This document shows, piece by piece, positions 7,611-16,301 of a stretch of DNA of 64,000 nucleotides (position 1 is its first letter; each line of letters begins with the position of its first letter). The stretch covers positions 124,001 through 188,000 of the forward strand of contig CAVUKI010000008.1 of assembly GCA_963741995.1 (NCBI GenBank), written 5' to 3'. The translations under genes were made by a program, and so were the position numbers. The notes beneath the pieces are model-generated. The model saw nothing but the letters and a program-made list of their open reading frames with translations, did no database searches and had not been told where the DNA came from. Source of the stretch: Bog-473 sp963741995. Its GTDB lineage: Bacteria > Actinomycetota > Acidimicrobiia > Acidimicrobiales > RAAP-2.

Positions 7611-8879
7611 GTGAGGATCGAGATCGTGGCGGTGGGGACCGAGCTGTTGTTGGGCCAGATCGCCGACACCAATTCCGCCTGGTTGGGCGAGCACCTGGCC
7701 GCCAACGGCGTGGCCTCGCACTTCCATCAGGCGGTGGGCGACAACCACGACCGCATCACCCTTGCTCTGCGCACGGCCCTGGCCCGGAGTGACGGTGTCA
7801 TCATGTGCGGCGGGCTCGGTCCCACCCAGGACGACATCACCCGGGAGGCCATCGCCGAGGTCATGGGAGTGCCACTCGTCCGCGACCAGGCGATCGTCGA
7901 CGTCATCGCCGGCTTCTTCGAGGCCCGGGGCCGCACCATGTCGGACAACAACGCGCGCCAGGCCGATGTGCCGCAGGGCGCCGCCATCATTCCGCAGGTG
8001 GCTGGAACCGCCCCCGGACTCATCTGCCCGGTCGGGAACAAGGTCGTCTACGCCGTCCCTGGCGTCCCCTACGAGATGGCCGAGATGTTCGAGCGCGGCA
8101 TCCTGCCGGACCTGCGGGCGCGGATGGCCGAATCCGGCGAAGAGAGCGGCATCATCGCCAGCCGCGTGCTGCGCACGTGGGGTGCCAGTGAATCCGGCTT
8201 GGCCGAGTCCCTGCAGGACCGGATCGACGCGGTCGGCGCCACCGGGGATGTCACGCTGGCCTTCTTGGCGTCCGGGATCGAGGGGATCAAGGTGCGCATC
8301 ACCGCCCGGGCCCGCACGGTCGAGGACGTGACCGCATTGCTCGACAAAGAGGATGCCGAGGTGCGGCGCGCCATCGAGGAGCGTCTCGGCGACATCGTGT
8401 TCGGCGTCGATGACGAATCGATGGAGGTCGCTGTCGCCGGGCGCCTCAGCGCCCGGGGGCTGACCTTCGGCGTCGCCGAATCGTTGACCGGTGGCCTTAT
8501 CGCGTCCCGCCTCGTCAATGTGGCAGGGGCCTCGTCGTGGTTCCGCGGTGGCATTGTGGCCTACGACTCGCAGGTCAAGTTCGACATCCTCGGAGTGCCC
8601 GTCGGGCCGGTGGTCACCGAATCGGCCGCGGCGGCCATGGCTCAAGGTGCCGCCCGGGTGACCGGGGCCGACGTCGGTCTGGGCATTACCGGCGTCGCCG
8701 GGCCGGACGACCAGGAGGGTGTGGCACCGGGCACCGTGTTCGTCGGCCTCCACCTGCCGGGCGGGCCGGCCCAAACCCGTGAGTTGCGGGTTCCCGGCGA
8801 CCGCGAACGTGTACGCCAGTACGGGGCCATTTCGGCCCTCGACCTGCTGCGACGCGCCCTCGACGCCCATACCGACTGA
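7611..8879 (+). CDS. cinA: CinA family protein (nicotinamide-nucleotide amidohydrolase)
   Basis: 422 aa, full length for CinA. The N-terminal MoCF/COG1058 domain (about 1-170) shows AVGTELLLGQIADTNS and GGLGPTQDDITREA. The C-terminal PncC-type domain (about 260-420) shows AESLTGGLIASRL and GITGVAGPDDQEGVAPG, the deamidase site that recycles nicotinamide mononucleotide to nicotinate mononucleotide. The start is GTG 7611, 10 nt after pgsA, with only a weak AAGG ribosome site. It is the third gene of the rimO-pgsA-cinA operon. cinA is often linked to recA and competence; here recA is 8.5 kb downstream. Confidence 0.95.
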   Translation: MRIEIVAVGTELLLGQIADTNSAWLGEHLAANGVASHFHQAVGDNHDRITLALRTALARSDGVIMCGGLGPTQDDITREAIAEVMGVPLVRDQAIVDVIAGFFEARGRTMSDNNARQADVPQGAAIIPQVAGTAPGLICPVGNKVVYAVPGVPYEMAEMFERGILPDLRARMAESGEESGIIASRVLRTWGASESGLAESLQDRIDAVGATGDVTLAFLASGIEGIKVRITARARTVEDVTALLDKEDAEVRRAIEERLGDIVFGVDDESMEVAVAGRLSARGLTFGVAESLTGGLIASRLVNVAGASSWFRGGIVAYDSQVKFDILGVPVGPVVTESAAAAMAQGAARVTGADVGLGITGVAGPDDQEGVAPGTVFVGLHLPGGPAQTRELRVPGDRERVRQYGAISALDLLRRALDAHTD

Positions 8880-8903
8880 GCGCACTGACTGAGCGCCCGC
8901 CTT

Positions 8904-8930
8904 CACAGGAGGCCCACAGGGGGGTCACAC
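8904..8930 (+). promoter_or_regulatory. Three 11-bp-spaced CACA(G/C) repeats upstream of the response regulator
   Basis: CACAG at 8904, CACAG at 8915 and CACAC at 8926 recur with exact 11-bp spacing in the gap between cinA and the response regulator (start 8981). OmpR/PhoB-family regulators bind head-to-tail direct repeats of one DNA turn; the mycobacterial PhoP box is TCACAGC-N4-TCACAGC, also 11 bp. This is therefore a plausible autoregulatory site for the adjacent regulator. A matching pair lies upstream of the glycosyltransferase at 11291. Confidence 0.55.
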
Positions 8931-8980
8931 TGGACGGGTAAGCGATGGCGCGACCCTGTGCGTCAGGGAGGTATGGCCAA

Positions 8981-9694
8981 GTGAAGATGGACAACGGACC
9001 GCGGGTGCTGGTGGTTGACGACGAGCCTTCGATTGTCGATGCAGTGGCGACTTCACTGCGCTACGAGGGGTTCACGGTCGACGAGGCGATGACGGGGCGC
9101 AAGGCGCTGGCCCAGGCGCAAGAGGACCCGCCCGATCTGGTGATCCTCGACGTCATGCTGCCCGACCTCGACGGGCTCGAGGTGACGCGGCGGCTGCGCT
9201 CCGACGGGCTCCGCGTGCCCGTCCTCTTCCTGACCGCGCGCGACACCCTGCAGGACAAGCTGGCCGGCCTTACCGTCGGTGGCGACGACTACGTGACCAA
9301 GCCCTTTGCGCTGGCCGAGGTGATCGCCCGGGTGCATGCCATCCTGCGCCGTACCGGCTACGAGACCGAGGACGATGGCATCCTGCGGTTTTCGGACCTC
9401 GAGCTCGACGAGAGCGCGCACGAGGTGCGCCGCGACGGGAATGCCATCAATCTCACGGCGACCGAGTTCAACCTCCTGCGCTACTTCATGCTCAATCCGC
9501 GCCACGTTCTCTCGAAGTCGCAGATCCTGGACCATGTCTGGCACTACGACTTCGGCGGCGACGGCAACGTCGTGGAGACCTACGTCAGCTATCTGCGTAA
9601 GAAGCTCGAGAAGTTCGGGCCGCCGCTCATCCACACGATCCGACTCGTCGGCTACACCCTCCGGGAACCCGAGTCGGCCAGCGGAGCAGCCTGA
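8981..9694 (+). CDS. OmpR/PhoP-family response regulator
   Basis: 237 aa from GTG 8981 (GGGAGG nine nt upstream); ATG 8987 is the alternative. The receiver domain (about 8-120) has the acidic pair VVDDE, phosphoacceptor Asp57 (VILDVMLPDLDG), the Thr of LTARD and the Lys of YVTKPF. The winged-helix DNA-binding domain (about 140-232) shows EFNLLRYFMLNP and VWHYDFGGDGNVVETYVSYL, which is typical of the actinobacterial PhoP/TrcR/MprA group. The stop is directly followed by the kinase start, so the two form one operon. Likely targets are the TCACA direct repeats at 8904 and 11291. Confidence 0.93.
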   Translation: MKMDNGPRVLVVDDEPSIVDAVATSLRYEGFTVDEAMTGRKALAQAQEDPPDLVILDVMLPDLDGLEVTRRLRSDGLRVPVLFLTARDTLQDKLAGLTVGGDDYVTKPFALAEVIARVHAILRRTGYETEDDGILRFSDLELDESAHEVRRDGNAINLTATEFNLLRYFMLNPRHVLSKSQILDHVWHYDFGGDGNVVETYVSYLRKKLEKFGPPLIHTIRLVGYTLREPESASGAA

Positions 9695-11263
9695 GTGTCG
9701 CTGCGGCTCCGACTCCTGCTCGCGGTCGGGGCGATAGCCATCGTCGCGCTGGTGGTGGCTGACTTCGCCACCTATTCGGCGTTGCGCACTTCCCTGTACA
9801 ACCAGGTCGACCAGGAGCTGGCCGCGCACCCCCAGATCCGGTTCCAAGTCAATACGGTTACCGGGGCAGTCCAATGCCCGACGCCCCACAGCAGCTTCGG
9901 GGGAACGACGGTCGAGGCCGGCCCCGGCCCTGGCCCCGGCTCGGGCCCCGGCGATGGCGACGCAGGCGGCTTCGCCAACATCTTCGGCATCAGCTACGCC
10001 TCGGTCGTCAATCAGAACGGCTCGGTCGTCGACGATCTCGAGTGTCCCGCCTACGTCGGCAAGAATTCCTACCGGCCGCAATTGCCCTCGCCGATCACGG
10101 GGTTCACGACCCAGCCGGACGGATCGCAAGCGGTGTACTTCAGCGCCTCGTCCATCGCGGCCGGAGGCCCGTCGTTCCGGGTCCGGGCGGTGAAGGGGCA
10201 GAACGGCCAGGTGGCCGTGCAGGCCCAGCCGCTGGTGGACCAGAACAGCACGCTGCACACTCTCTTTCTGACTGAGCTCGCCGTGACCGCCGGCGCGCTC
10301 GTCCTTGCTCTCGCCGGCGGGTGGTGGCTGGTCCGCCTCGGTCTGCGCCCGCTCGAGGACGTGGAGCGCACCGCAGACTCCATCGCGGCCGGCGATCTCG
10401 ACCAGCGCGTCCCCGGCGCCGACCAGGCCACCGAGGTGGGCCGGCTGGCCCGCGCCCTCAACGTGATGCTCGAACGCATTCAGGCGGCGTTCTCGGCGCG
10501 GGTCGCGTCGGAGTCACGGCTGCGCCACAACGAGCAGCACCTGCGCCAGTTCGTCGCCGATGCCTCCCACGAGCTCCGCACTCCGATCGCCGCCGTGTCC
10601 GCCTACGCCGAGCTCTTCGAGCGGGGCGGGTCCGAACACTCAGAGGATCTTCCCCGTATCGTCTCTGGTATCCGCACGGAGACGGCCCGCATGGACCGGT
10701 TGGTCAACGATCTCCTCACCTTGACCCGCCTCGACGAGGGCGTGCCGATGGAGACGGCACCCGTGGAGCTCGTCTCGCTGGTGTCCGACGCCGTCCGTAC
10801 CGCCGCCGCCGTGGGGCCGAGGTGGCCCGTGCAGTTCTCCGCGACGCGCCCCGTCGAGGTCATCGGCGACAAGGACCGCCTGCGGCAGGTCCTCGACAAC
10901 CTGTTGGCCAACGTCCGGGCGCATACGCCGGAGGGGACGTCCGCCACCGTGCGCGTCGACCAGATGGGCGACTTGGCCCAGATCGAGGTGCGCGACGCCG
11001 GCCCGGGCATGCCCGACGCGGACGCCCAGCGCATCTTCGAGCGCTTCTACCGCTCCGACCCGGCCCGTACCCGTACCCGTGGCGGCAGCGGGCTGGGGCT
11101 GTCGATCGTGTCGGCCATCGTGACCGCCCACGGCGGAACGGTCTCGGCCGTCTCGTCGCCAGGTAAAGGGCTCGTGGTGACCGTCCTGATCCCGGTCAGC
11201 AACGTCCGGCCGGCCGGGGAACCGGTCGCCGCGGTGGGACAACCCCCCATCCCATTTCCCTGA
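9695..11263 (+). CDS. Membrane sensor histidine kinase, partner of the upstream regulator
   Basis: 522 aa, GTG start immediately after the regulator stop. Order: TM helix (about 8-30), extracytoplasmic sensor (about 31-190) containing a Gly-Pro tract (GPGPGPGSGPGDGDAGG), second TM (about 195-218), HAMP, HisKA with phosphoacceptor His292 in DASHELRTPIAAVSAYAE, and HATPase_c with the N-box NLLANVRAH, DAGPGMPD and GGSGLGLSIV. All catalytic boxes are present. The Gly-Pro tract in the sensor domain resembles, in composition, the glycine-rich segment of the PMT-type glycosyltransferase two genes downstream. The signal sensed is unknown. Confidence 0.94.
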   Translation: MSLRLRLLLAVGAIAIVALVVADFATYSALRTSLYNQVDQELAAHPQIRFQVNTVTGAVQCPTPHSSFGGTTVEAGPGPGPGSGPGDGDAGGFANIFGISYASVVNQNGSVVDDLECPAYVGKNSYRPQLPSPITGFTTQPDGSQAVYFSASSIAAGGPSFRVRAVKGQNGQVAVQAQPLVDQNSTLHTLFLTELAVTAGALVLALAGGWWLVRLGLRPLEDVERTADSIAAGDLDQRVPGADQATEVGRLARALNVMLERIQAAFSARVASESRLRHNEQHLRQFVADASHELRTPIAAVSAYAELFERGGSEHSEDLPRIVSGIRTETARMDRLVNDLLTLTRLDEGVPMETAPVELVSLVSDAVRTAAAVGPRWPVQFSATRPVEVIGDKDRLRQVLDNLLANVRAHTPEGTSATVRVDQMGDLAQIEVRDAGPGMPDADAQRIFERFYRSDPARTRTRGGSGLGLSIVSAIVTAHGGTVSAVSSPGKGLVVTVLIPVSNVRPAGEPVAAVGQPPIPFP

Positions 11264-11290
11264 AGCCACCCCCCGTGCTCCGTCGCCTCA

Positions 11291-11309
11291 GATTCACACC
11301 GGATTCACA
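11291..11309 (+). promoter_or_regulatory. 11-bp direct repeat GATTCACA upstream of the glycosyltransferase
   Basis: GATTCACA at 11291-11298 and at 11302-11309 (11-bp period), between the kinase stop (11263) and the glycosyltransferase start (11347). It matches the TCACA core and spacing of the repeats upstream of the response regulator, so it is a likely binding site for that regulator and a sign of a separate promoter for the glycosyltransferase pair. Confidence 0.55.
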
Positions 11310-11346
11310 GCCGAGCTTCATGGGGTCCGGAGCCGGCACGGGCACC

Positions 11347-12564
11347 ATGCGTGACATGACCGCCCTGGCTCCGTTCGAGGCCGACGTCGATCCCCGCCGC
11401 GTCCCGTTGGACGTCGAGATCGTCGTGCCGGTCTACAACGAGGCGGCGCAACTGGCGGAGCGCATCACCGCCCTGCGTACCTTCCTCGACGAATCGTTTC
11501 CCTTCCGGACGCTCATCACCGTGGTCGACAACGCCAGTACCGACGACACCGACAAGGTGGCGCACCACCTGGCCGCGACGATGCGCGGCGTGGCGGCCAT
11601 GCACCTGCCCCGCAAGGGACGCGGCTACGCCCTCCGTGCGGCGTGGTCGACGAGCGAGGCGCCGGTCGTCGCCTACATGGACGTCGACCTCTCGACGTCG
11701 CTCCCTGCCCTGCTCCCGCTGGTCGCGCCCCTCCTGTCCGGTCATCGCGATGTCACCATCGGGTCCCGGCTGGCACCCGGCGCGCATGTCGTGCGCGGCC
11801 CCAAGCGCGAGTTGATCTCACGCTCGTACAACTTGTTGCTCAAGCTGACGTTGCAGGGCCGCTTCAGCGACGCCCAGTGCGGCTTCAAGGCGCTCCGCCG
11901 GGACGCGGCCATGAAGCTGTTGCCACTCGTTGAGGACAACGAGTGGTTCTTCGACACCGAGCTGCTGGTCACGGCCGAGCGCCTGGGCCTGCGCATCGGC
12001 GAGGTCCCGGTGGACTGGGTGGACGACCCCGACTCGCGCGTGCAGATCGTCTCGACGGCCGCCGACGACCTGCGCGGCGTGTGGCGGATGTTGGTCCGGC
12101 GGCCCAAAGGTCTGCGCCGGGTCCGCTCCAACGAGGTGGCAGCCGACCAGCTCATGCGTTTCGCCGGGGTGGGCGTCGTCTCCACGCTCGGCTATCTCTT
12201 CTTGTTCGTCGCCTGGCGGCCGCTTCTGGGCGCCTTCGCCGCCAACGCCGTCGCCATGGCCATCGCCACGCTCTTCAACACCGCGGTCCACCGTGAGCTC
12301 TCCCGATCCACGGACGGGCAGGCCCGGCGCGGCCGCCTCTTCGCCGTCGCCGGGGGCCTCTACCTCCTGAGTCTCGGCTTGACGACGCTGGGACTGGTGG
12401 TGGCCCAGTGGATCGCTCCGTCCACGCTGATGGCGCAACTGGTCGCACTCACCGTGGCCAACGGGATCGCCGCCGTGTTCCGGTTCTCCGTGCTGCGAGC
12501 GTGGATCTTCCGCCCGAGCGCCCGCGCCGACGCCGGCACCGGCCTGATGGAGGTGTCCCGATGA
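11347..12564 (+). CDS. GT2 polyprenol-phosphate glycosyltransferase fused to a GtrA-like membrane domain
   Basis: About 405 aa from ATG 11347 (GGAG about 13 nt upstream; ATG 11356 and GTG 11275 are alternatives). Residues about 20-250 form a GT-A family 2 domain: IVVPVYNEAAQ, the DNASTDDT segment, YMDVDLSTS (DxD-like metal site) and ISRSYNLLLK, as in dolichol-phosphate mannose synthase/GtrB enzymes. The remaining 130 residues hold four hydrophobic helices of the GtrA type. The predicted job is to load a sugar on polyprenyl phosphate and flip it for use outside. ATGA overlap with the next gene, a PMT-type enzyme that would use this donor, fits a YkcC-YkcB-like pair. Confidence 0.88.
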   Translation: MRDMTALAPFEADVDPRRVPLDVEIVVPVYNEAAQLAERITALRTFLDESFPFRTLITVVDNASTDDTDKVAHHLAATMRGVAAMHLPRKGRGYALRAAWSTSEAPVVAYMDVDLSTSLPALLPLVAPLLSGHRDVTIGSRLAPGAHVVRGPKRELISRSYNLLLKLTLQGRFSDAQCGFKALRRDAAMKLLPLVEDNEWFFDTELLVTAERLGLRIGEVPVDWVDDPDSRVQIVSTAADDLRGVWRMLVRRPKGLRRVRSNEVAADQLMRFAGVGVVSTLGYLFLFVAWRPLLGAFAANAVAMAIATLFNTAVHRELSRSTDGQARRGRLFAVAGGLYLLSLGLTTLGLVVAQWIAPSTLMAQLVALTVANGIAAVFRFSVLRAWIFRPSARADAGTGLMEVSR

Positions 12565-14816
12565 CGGACCCGACTTCGACTCCTGACGCATCGGTGGGAG
12601 TTCTCGACCCGCCGACGCCGCTGGAGAGTTCGTCCTCCGGCGCCGGCGCCGGCGTCCCGCCGGCCTGGTCACCCGCCCGCCGCCGCAGCTGGCCCGGCCG
12701 CTTCGTGCGAGGCAAGGAGAGCGACGCAGCCTGGGTTCGTCCCGCGCTGCTCGGCCTGCTGGTGGCGACCGCCGTCCTCTACCTGTGGGACCTGGGCGAC
12801 AGCGGCTGGGCCAACTCCTTCTATTCGGCCGCCGTCCAGGCGGGCACCAAGAGTTGGAAGGCGATGTTCTTCGGTTCCTCCGACTCTTCCAACTTCATCA
12901 CCGTCGACAAGCCACCGGCCTTCCTGTGGCCGATGGAGATCTCGGCGCGGATTTTCGGCCTCAATTCGTGGAGCATGCTGGCACCGCAGGCTCTCGAGGG
13001 TGTGGCCACGGTGGCATTGGTCTACGTCTCGGTGCGGCGCTGGTTCAGCGCTCAGGCCGCTCTTCTCGGCGGTGCGGTGGTGGCGCTGACGCCGGTGGCC
13101 GCCATGATGTTCCGCTACAACAACCCGGACGCCCTGTTAGCGCTGCTGCTCACCGCTGCCACCTATGCCACCATGCGCGGCATTGAGAAGGCGCAGACCA
13201 AGTGGCTCGTCTTCGCCGGTGCGTTGATCGGATTCGGCTTCATCACCAAGATGATGCAGGCTTTCCTGATCCTCCCCGTCATGGCCGTCGTCTACCTGCT
13301 TGCCGCGCCGACGGGATGGTGGCGCCGGGTCTGGCAGACCTTCTTGATGGGCGTCTCCGTCCTGGTGGCCGCCGGGTGGTGGGTGGCCATTGTCGCCCTC
13401 ACGCCGGCCGCGGACCGGCCCTATGTCGGTGGGTCCCAGAACAACAGCATCCTCAACCTGATCTTCGGCTACAACGGCTTCGGCCGGCTCGACGGCAGCG
13501 AATCGGGCAGCGTGGGCGGCGGACGGGTCGCGGGGAGCATGTGGGGCCCGACCGGCTTCACCCGCCTCTTCAACGCCGAGTTCGGCAACATGATGTCGTG
13601 GTTGCTTCCGGGCGCCCTGGTCATGGGCGCCATCCTGCTCGTGGTCACCATTCGGGCCCGCCGGACCGACCGCGAGCGCGCCGGGCTGTTGCTGTGGGGC
13701 GGCTCGCTGGTGAGCATCGGGCTGGTCATCAGCCTGGCCCAGGGCATCATCCACCCGTACTACACAGTGGCGCTGGCGCCACCCCTCGGTGCCCTCGTCG
13801 GGATCGGCACCATGGGCCTCTGGCAGCGTCGGGCCAGTTGGGTCGGACGCATCGGCCTCGCCGCCGGACTGGCCGCGACGGTTGTCTGGAGCTACATCCT
13901 CCTCGGACGCACCTCCGACTGGTTCCCTGCTCTCCGTCCCTTCGTGGCCGTGGTAGGCGCGCTCGGCGTCCTGGCGATTCTGGTGCTCCCGCTGTTGCGC
14001 CGCGTGCCGAAGCTCGCCATCGTCCTGGTGGCCGCGCTCGGCTTCGGTGCCGCGCTGGCCGCGCCGCTCTTCTCGACCGTGGCGACGGCGAACACTCCGC
14101 ACAACGGGGCGATCCCGTCGGTGACGCCGACCGCGTCCGGAGGTTTTGGCGGCCCCGGTGGCGGCTTTGGTCCCGGTGGCTTCCCGGGTGGTGCCGCTCG
14201 CCGAGCCTTTGCAGGCGGCGGCTTCCCCGGAGGCTTCCCCGGAGGCGGACCCGGTGGACAGGGCGGTGGGTTCGGCGGCGGCGGCTTTCGCACGGGCGCG
14301 GGCGCTGGCACGGGCACCGGCGCAGGTACCGGCACGGGTGGATTCCCCGCCGGAGGAGCGCCCTCGTTCGGCGCCGGCGGCGGGTTCCGTCGCGGCGCGG
14401 GAGCCGGCGGCTTCGGCGGCGGCGCCGGAATCCTGAACTCCAGCCAGTCCAACGCGGCACTGAACAAGGCGTTGCAGGCCGACGCCGGCCAGTACACCTG
14501 GGCGGCCGCCACGGTGAACTCGAACAACGCAGCCGGCTATCAGCTAGGAAGCGGCGAGCCCATCATGGCCATCGGCGGTTTCAACGGCACGGACCCCGCG
14601 CCGACACTGGCCCAGTTCGAGAAGTATGTCGCTGAGGGCAAGATCCACTATTTCATCGCCAGTGGCGGTGGGGGATTCGGTCGTGGTGGCTTCGGTGGTG
14701 GGGCGGGTGCCTCCGACGATGCGTCGCAGATCACCTCATGGGTCGAGGCGCACTTCACCGCCGAGACCGTGGGCGGCGTGACCGTCTACAACCTGACCAC
14801 CGGCACCTCGACCTGA
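12561..14816 (+). CDS. PMT/ArnT-like polytopic glycosyltransferase with Gly-rich external segment
   Basis: 751 aa from ATG 12561, overlapping the upstream stop (ATGA) with GGAGG 7 nt before. About residues 55-510 form a multi-helix GT-C fold; NFITVDKPPAFLWPMEISAR is the conserved first-loop motif of YkcB/ArnT-like enzymes. Residues about 530-640 are an extreme Gly/Phe/Pro/Ala low-complexity stretch (GGFPGGFPGGGPGGQGG and GTGTGAGTGTG type units). A short conserved tail follows, with EPIMAIGGFNGTDPAPTL and a second glycine run. It should transfer a sugar from a polyprenyl-phosphate donor to an external acceptor. The paralog at 24964-27165 has the same architecture. Confidence 0.88.
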   Translation: MTDPTSTPDASVGVLDPPTPLESSSSGAGAGVPPAWSPARRRSWPGRFVRGKESDAAWVRPALLGLLVATAVLYLWDLGDSGWANSFYSAAVQAGTKSWKAMFFGSSDSSNFITVDKPPAFLWPMEISARIFGLNSWSMLAPQALEGVATVALVYVSVRRWFSAQAALLGGAVVALTPVAAMMFRYNNPDALLALLLTAATYATMRGIEKAQTKWLVFAGALIGFGFITKMMQAFLILPVMAVVYLLAAPTGWWRRVWQTFLMGVSVLVAAGWWVAIVALTPAADRPYVGGSQNNSILNLIFGYNGFGRLDGSESGSVGGGRVAGSMWGPTGFTRLFNAEFGNMMSWLLPGALVMGAILLVVTIRARRTDRERAGLLLWGGSLVSIGLVISLAQGIIHPYYTVALAPPLGALVGIGTMGLWQRRASWVGRIGLAAGLAATVVWSYILLGRTSDWFPALRPFVAVVGALGVLAILVLPLLRRVPKLAIVLVAALGFGAALAAPLFSTVATANTPHNGAIPSVTPTASGGFGGPGGGFGPGGFPGGAARRAFAGGGFPGGFPGGGPGGQGGGFGGGGFRTGAGAGTGTGAGTGTGGFPAGGAPSFGAGGGFRRGAGAGGFGGGAGILNSSQSNAALNKALQADAGQYTWAAATVNSNNAAGYQLGSGEPIMAIGGFNGTDPAPTLAQFEKYVAEGKIHYFIASGGGGFGRGGFGGGAGASDDASQITSWVEAHFTAETVGGVTVYNLTTGTST

Positions 14817-14835
14817 CGAGGGAGTCCCAGCGGGC

Positions 14836-15348
14836 TCACGGAGGGGATGAGCCGAGCAGCTCGAGATAGCGCGCCAGGGTCACCCCGTCGAAGGCGATGA
14901 ATCGGATGAGGGTCACGTCGGTGTCCGCCGCGCGGGCCGTGGTCACGGCGAGCTCGGCGGCCTGCCCCAAGGGAAAGCCGTAGACCCCGGTCGAGATCGC
15001 AGGGAAGGCGATAGAGCGGGCGCCCACCTCGTCGGCGACGGCCAGCGCGCTCCGGTAGCAGGCGGCCAGTGTCTCGGGCTCGCCCACCGTGCCGCCGTGC
15101 CAGACCGGCCCGACGGTGTGGATGATGAAGCGGGCCGGCAGGTCGAACCCGTCGGTGACCACGGCGCAACCGGGCGCGCATTCGCCGATGACCCGGCAGG
15201 CCGCCTGCAGCCGTTCGGCTCCGGCGGCGCGGTGGATGGCGCCGTCGACGCCACCGCCCCCCAGCAGCCGACGGTTCGCCGCGTTGACGACCGCGTCAAC
15301 GCGTTCGACCGTGATGTCGCCCTGCGCGGCCTGCAGCAGCGGCGCCAC
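14836..15348 (-). CDS. Macrodomain protein, probable O-acetyl-ADP-ribose deacetylase
   Basis: 170-aa single macrodomain. Visible features are GDITVERVDAVVNAANRRL with the Asn pair, GGGGVDGAIHRAAG (ADP-ribose loop and catalytic-type Asp), GFDLPARFIIHTVGP and FPAISTGVYGFPLGQA. This matches YmdB/MacroD-type enzymes that hydrolyse O-acetyl-ADP-ribose or remove mono-ADP-ribose. It is convergent with the PMT-type glycosyltransferase and lies 14 bp downstream of the secreted-protein gene on the same strand, so it may be cotranscribed with it, although a functional tie is not apparent. Confidence 0.92.
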   Translation of the reverse strand: MAPLLQAAQGDITVERVDAVVNAANRRLLGGGGVDGAIHRAAGAERLQAACRVIGECAPGCAVVTDGFDLPARFIIHTVGPVWHGGTVGEPETLAACYRSALAVADEVGARSIAFPAISTGVYGFPLGQAAELAVTTARAADTDVTLIRFIAFDGVTLARYLELLGSSPP

Positions 15349-15362
15349 CGGGCGGTTCCCGG

Positions 15363-16169
15363 TTACCCCGCGGTGGACGAGGAAGAGGAGGCGGGCACCA
15401 ACTTCAACAGTGAGAATGCGTTGGTCGGTGCCGTCTGGATCTTGTTCTCGCCCCAGTGCGAGAACGTCACGACGCCGTGAACGGCCGAAGAGCTGCCGGT
15501 GGCGCCGGCGTTGGTCACTTCCTGGAGCGGGAGCGGCGTGCCGCTCGCAGGGATGTACAGCACGACGGGCACTTTGCCCCCGTTCTCCGTGGCGACCGAA
15601 CCCTTGATGGCCGTCGCCTGCTGGCCGGCGACGGCGGCGGCCTTGCCGTAGCTGTAGGGCCCACCGATCTGGAGCTCTTGAGCCACCTGCGAGGAGAGCA
15701 GCCCCCCGACGAGCTCACCGAGGCCCTGGTTCGAGGTCGGGAACGACAGCCATTTGTTGGCGTACTTTTTCGACTCGGCCGCGGTCAGTCCGATGACATG
15801 CTGGAGTGCCGCTTCGTTGCCCTTCACGTATCCAGTCGACCCGACCACGAGGGCGGACATGTGTTCCGTGAGGTTCTTGTTCTTGACGATCAGTGTCTGG
15901 GCGCCCGAGGTCTTGCCGGCGTCACCGGACACGTCGAGCTCGGCTCCGTTCTGCTTGGCGACCGAGGAGAAGTGCACGCCGTGGCTGCCGACGGCTTTCA
16001 AGGCGGCGTCGTACTGCGCCGTCGCAGCGCTGCCGCCGGTGCTCGTCGTGGTCGTCGTGCTGGCGGCCCCGGCCGGGGCCGCCAAGATGGCCAGGGTCAG
16101 TGCGGTCGCGGCGGCAAGTCCGGTGGCGACCGCGGCGGTGCGGACTGTGTTGTGGCGCAAGCGGTGCAT
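15363..16169 (-). CDS. Secreted protein of unknown function (paralog 1)
   Basis: 268 aa from ATG 16169 (AGGAGAG eight nt upstream). It has a typical Sec signal peptide (basic start, hydrophobic run to about residue 35, AGAA cleavage region), then a Thr/Ser linker and a mature domain without cysteine. The domain contains GSTGYVKGNEAAL and LTAAESKKYANKWLSF, reminiscent of LppX/LprG-like beta-barrel domains, though the resemblance is loose. A frameshifted paralog lies immediately upstream, with ISFVKGNANGLESLAGLSTT and AAGQWIEF at matching positions. No lipobox is seen, so it is probably released rather than anchored. Confidence 0.75.
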   Translation of the reverse strand: MHRLRHNTVRTAAVATGLAAATALTLAILAAPAGAASTTTTTSTGGSAATAQYDAALKAVGSHGVHFSSVAKQNGAELDVSGDAGKTSGAQTLIVKNKNLTEHMSALVVGSTGYVKGNEAALQHVIGLTAAESKKYANKWLSFPTSNQGLGELVGGLLSSQVAQELQIGGPYSYGKAAAVAGQQATAIKGSVATENGGKVPVVLYIPASGTPLPLQEVTNAGATGSSSAVHGVVTFSHWGENKIQTAPTNAFSLLKLVPASSSSSTAG

Positions 16170-16301
16170 GACCTTCACTCTCCTGGAGGCCCGGCACGGT
16201 GGCGCGGCGAGCGCCGACTTGGCCAGGGGGTGGCGAACAGGGCCTATCTTCCCACGTCGGGGGTAGGGACCCGGGTCGTCGGGCCCCTTTTGGCCTCTTT
16301 C

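Noticed and set aside
13202..14635. 477-codon Arg/Gly-rich frame within the PMT-type gene
   Set aside because: It is a +1 shadow frame of a strongly supported membrane protein.
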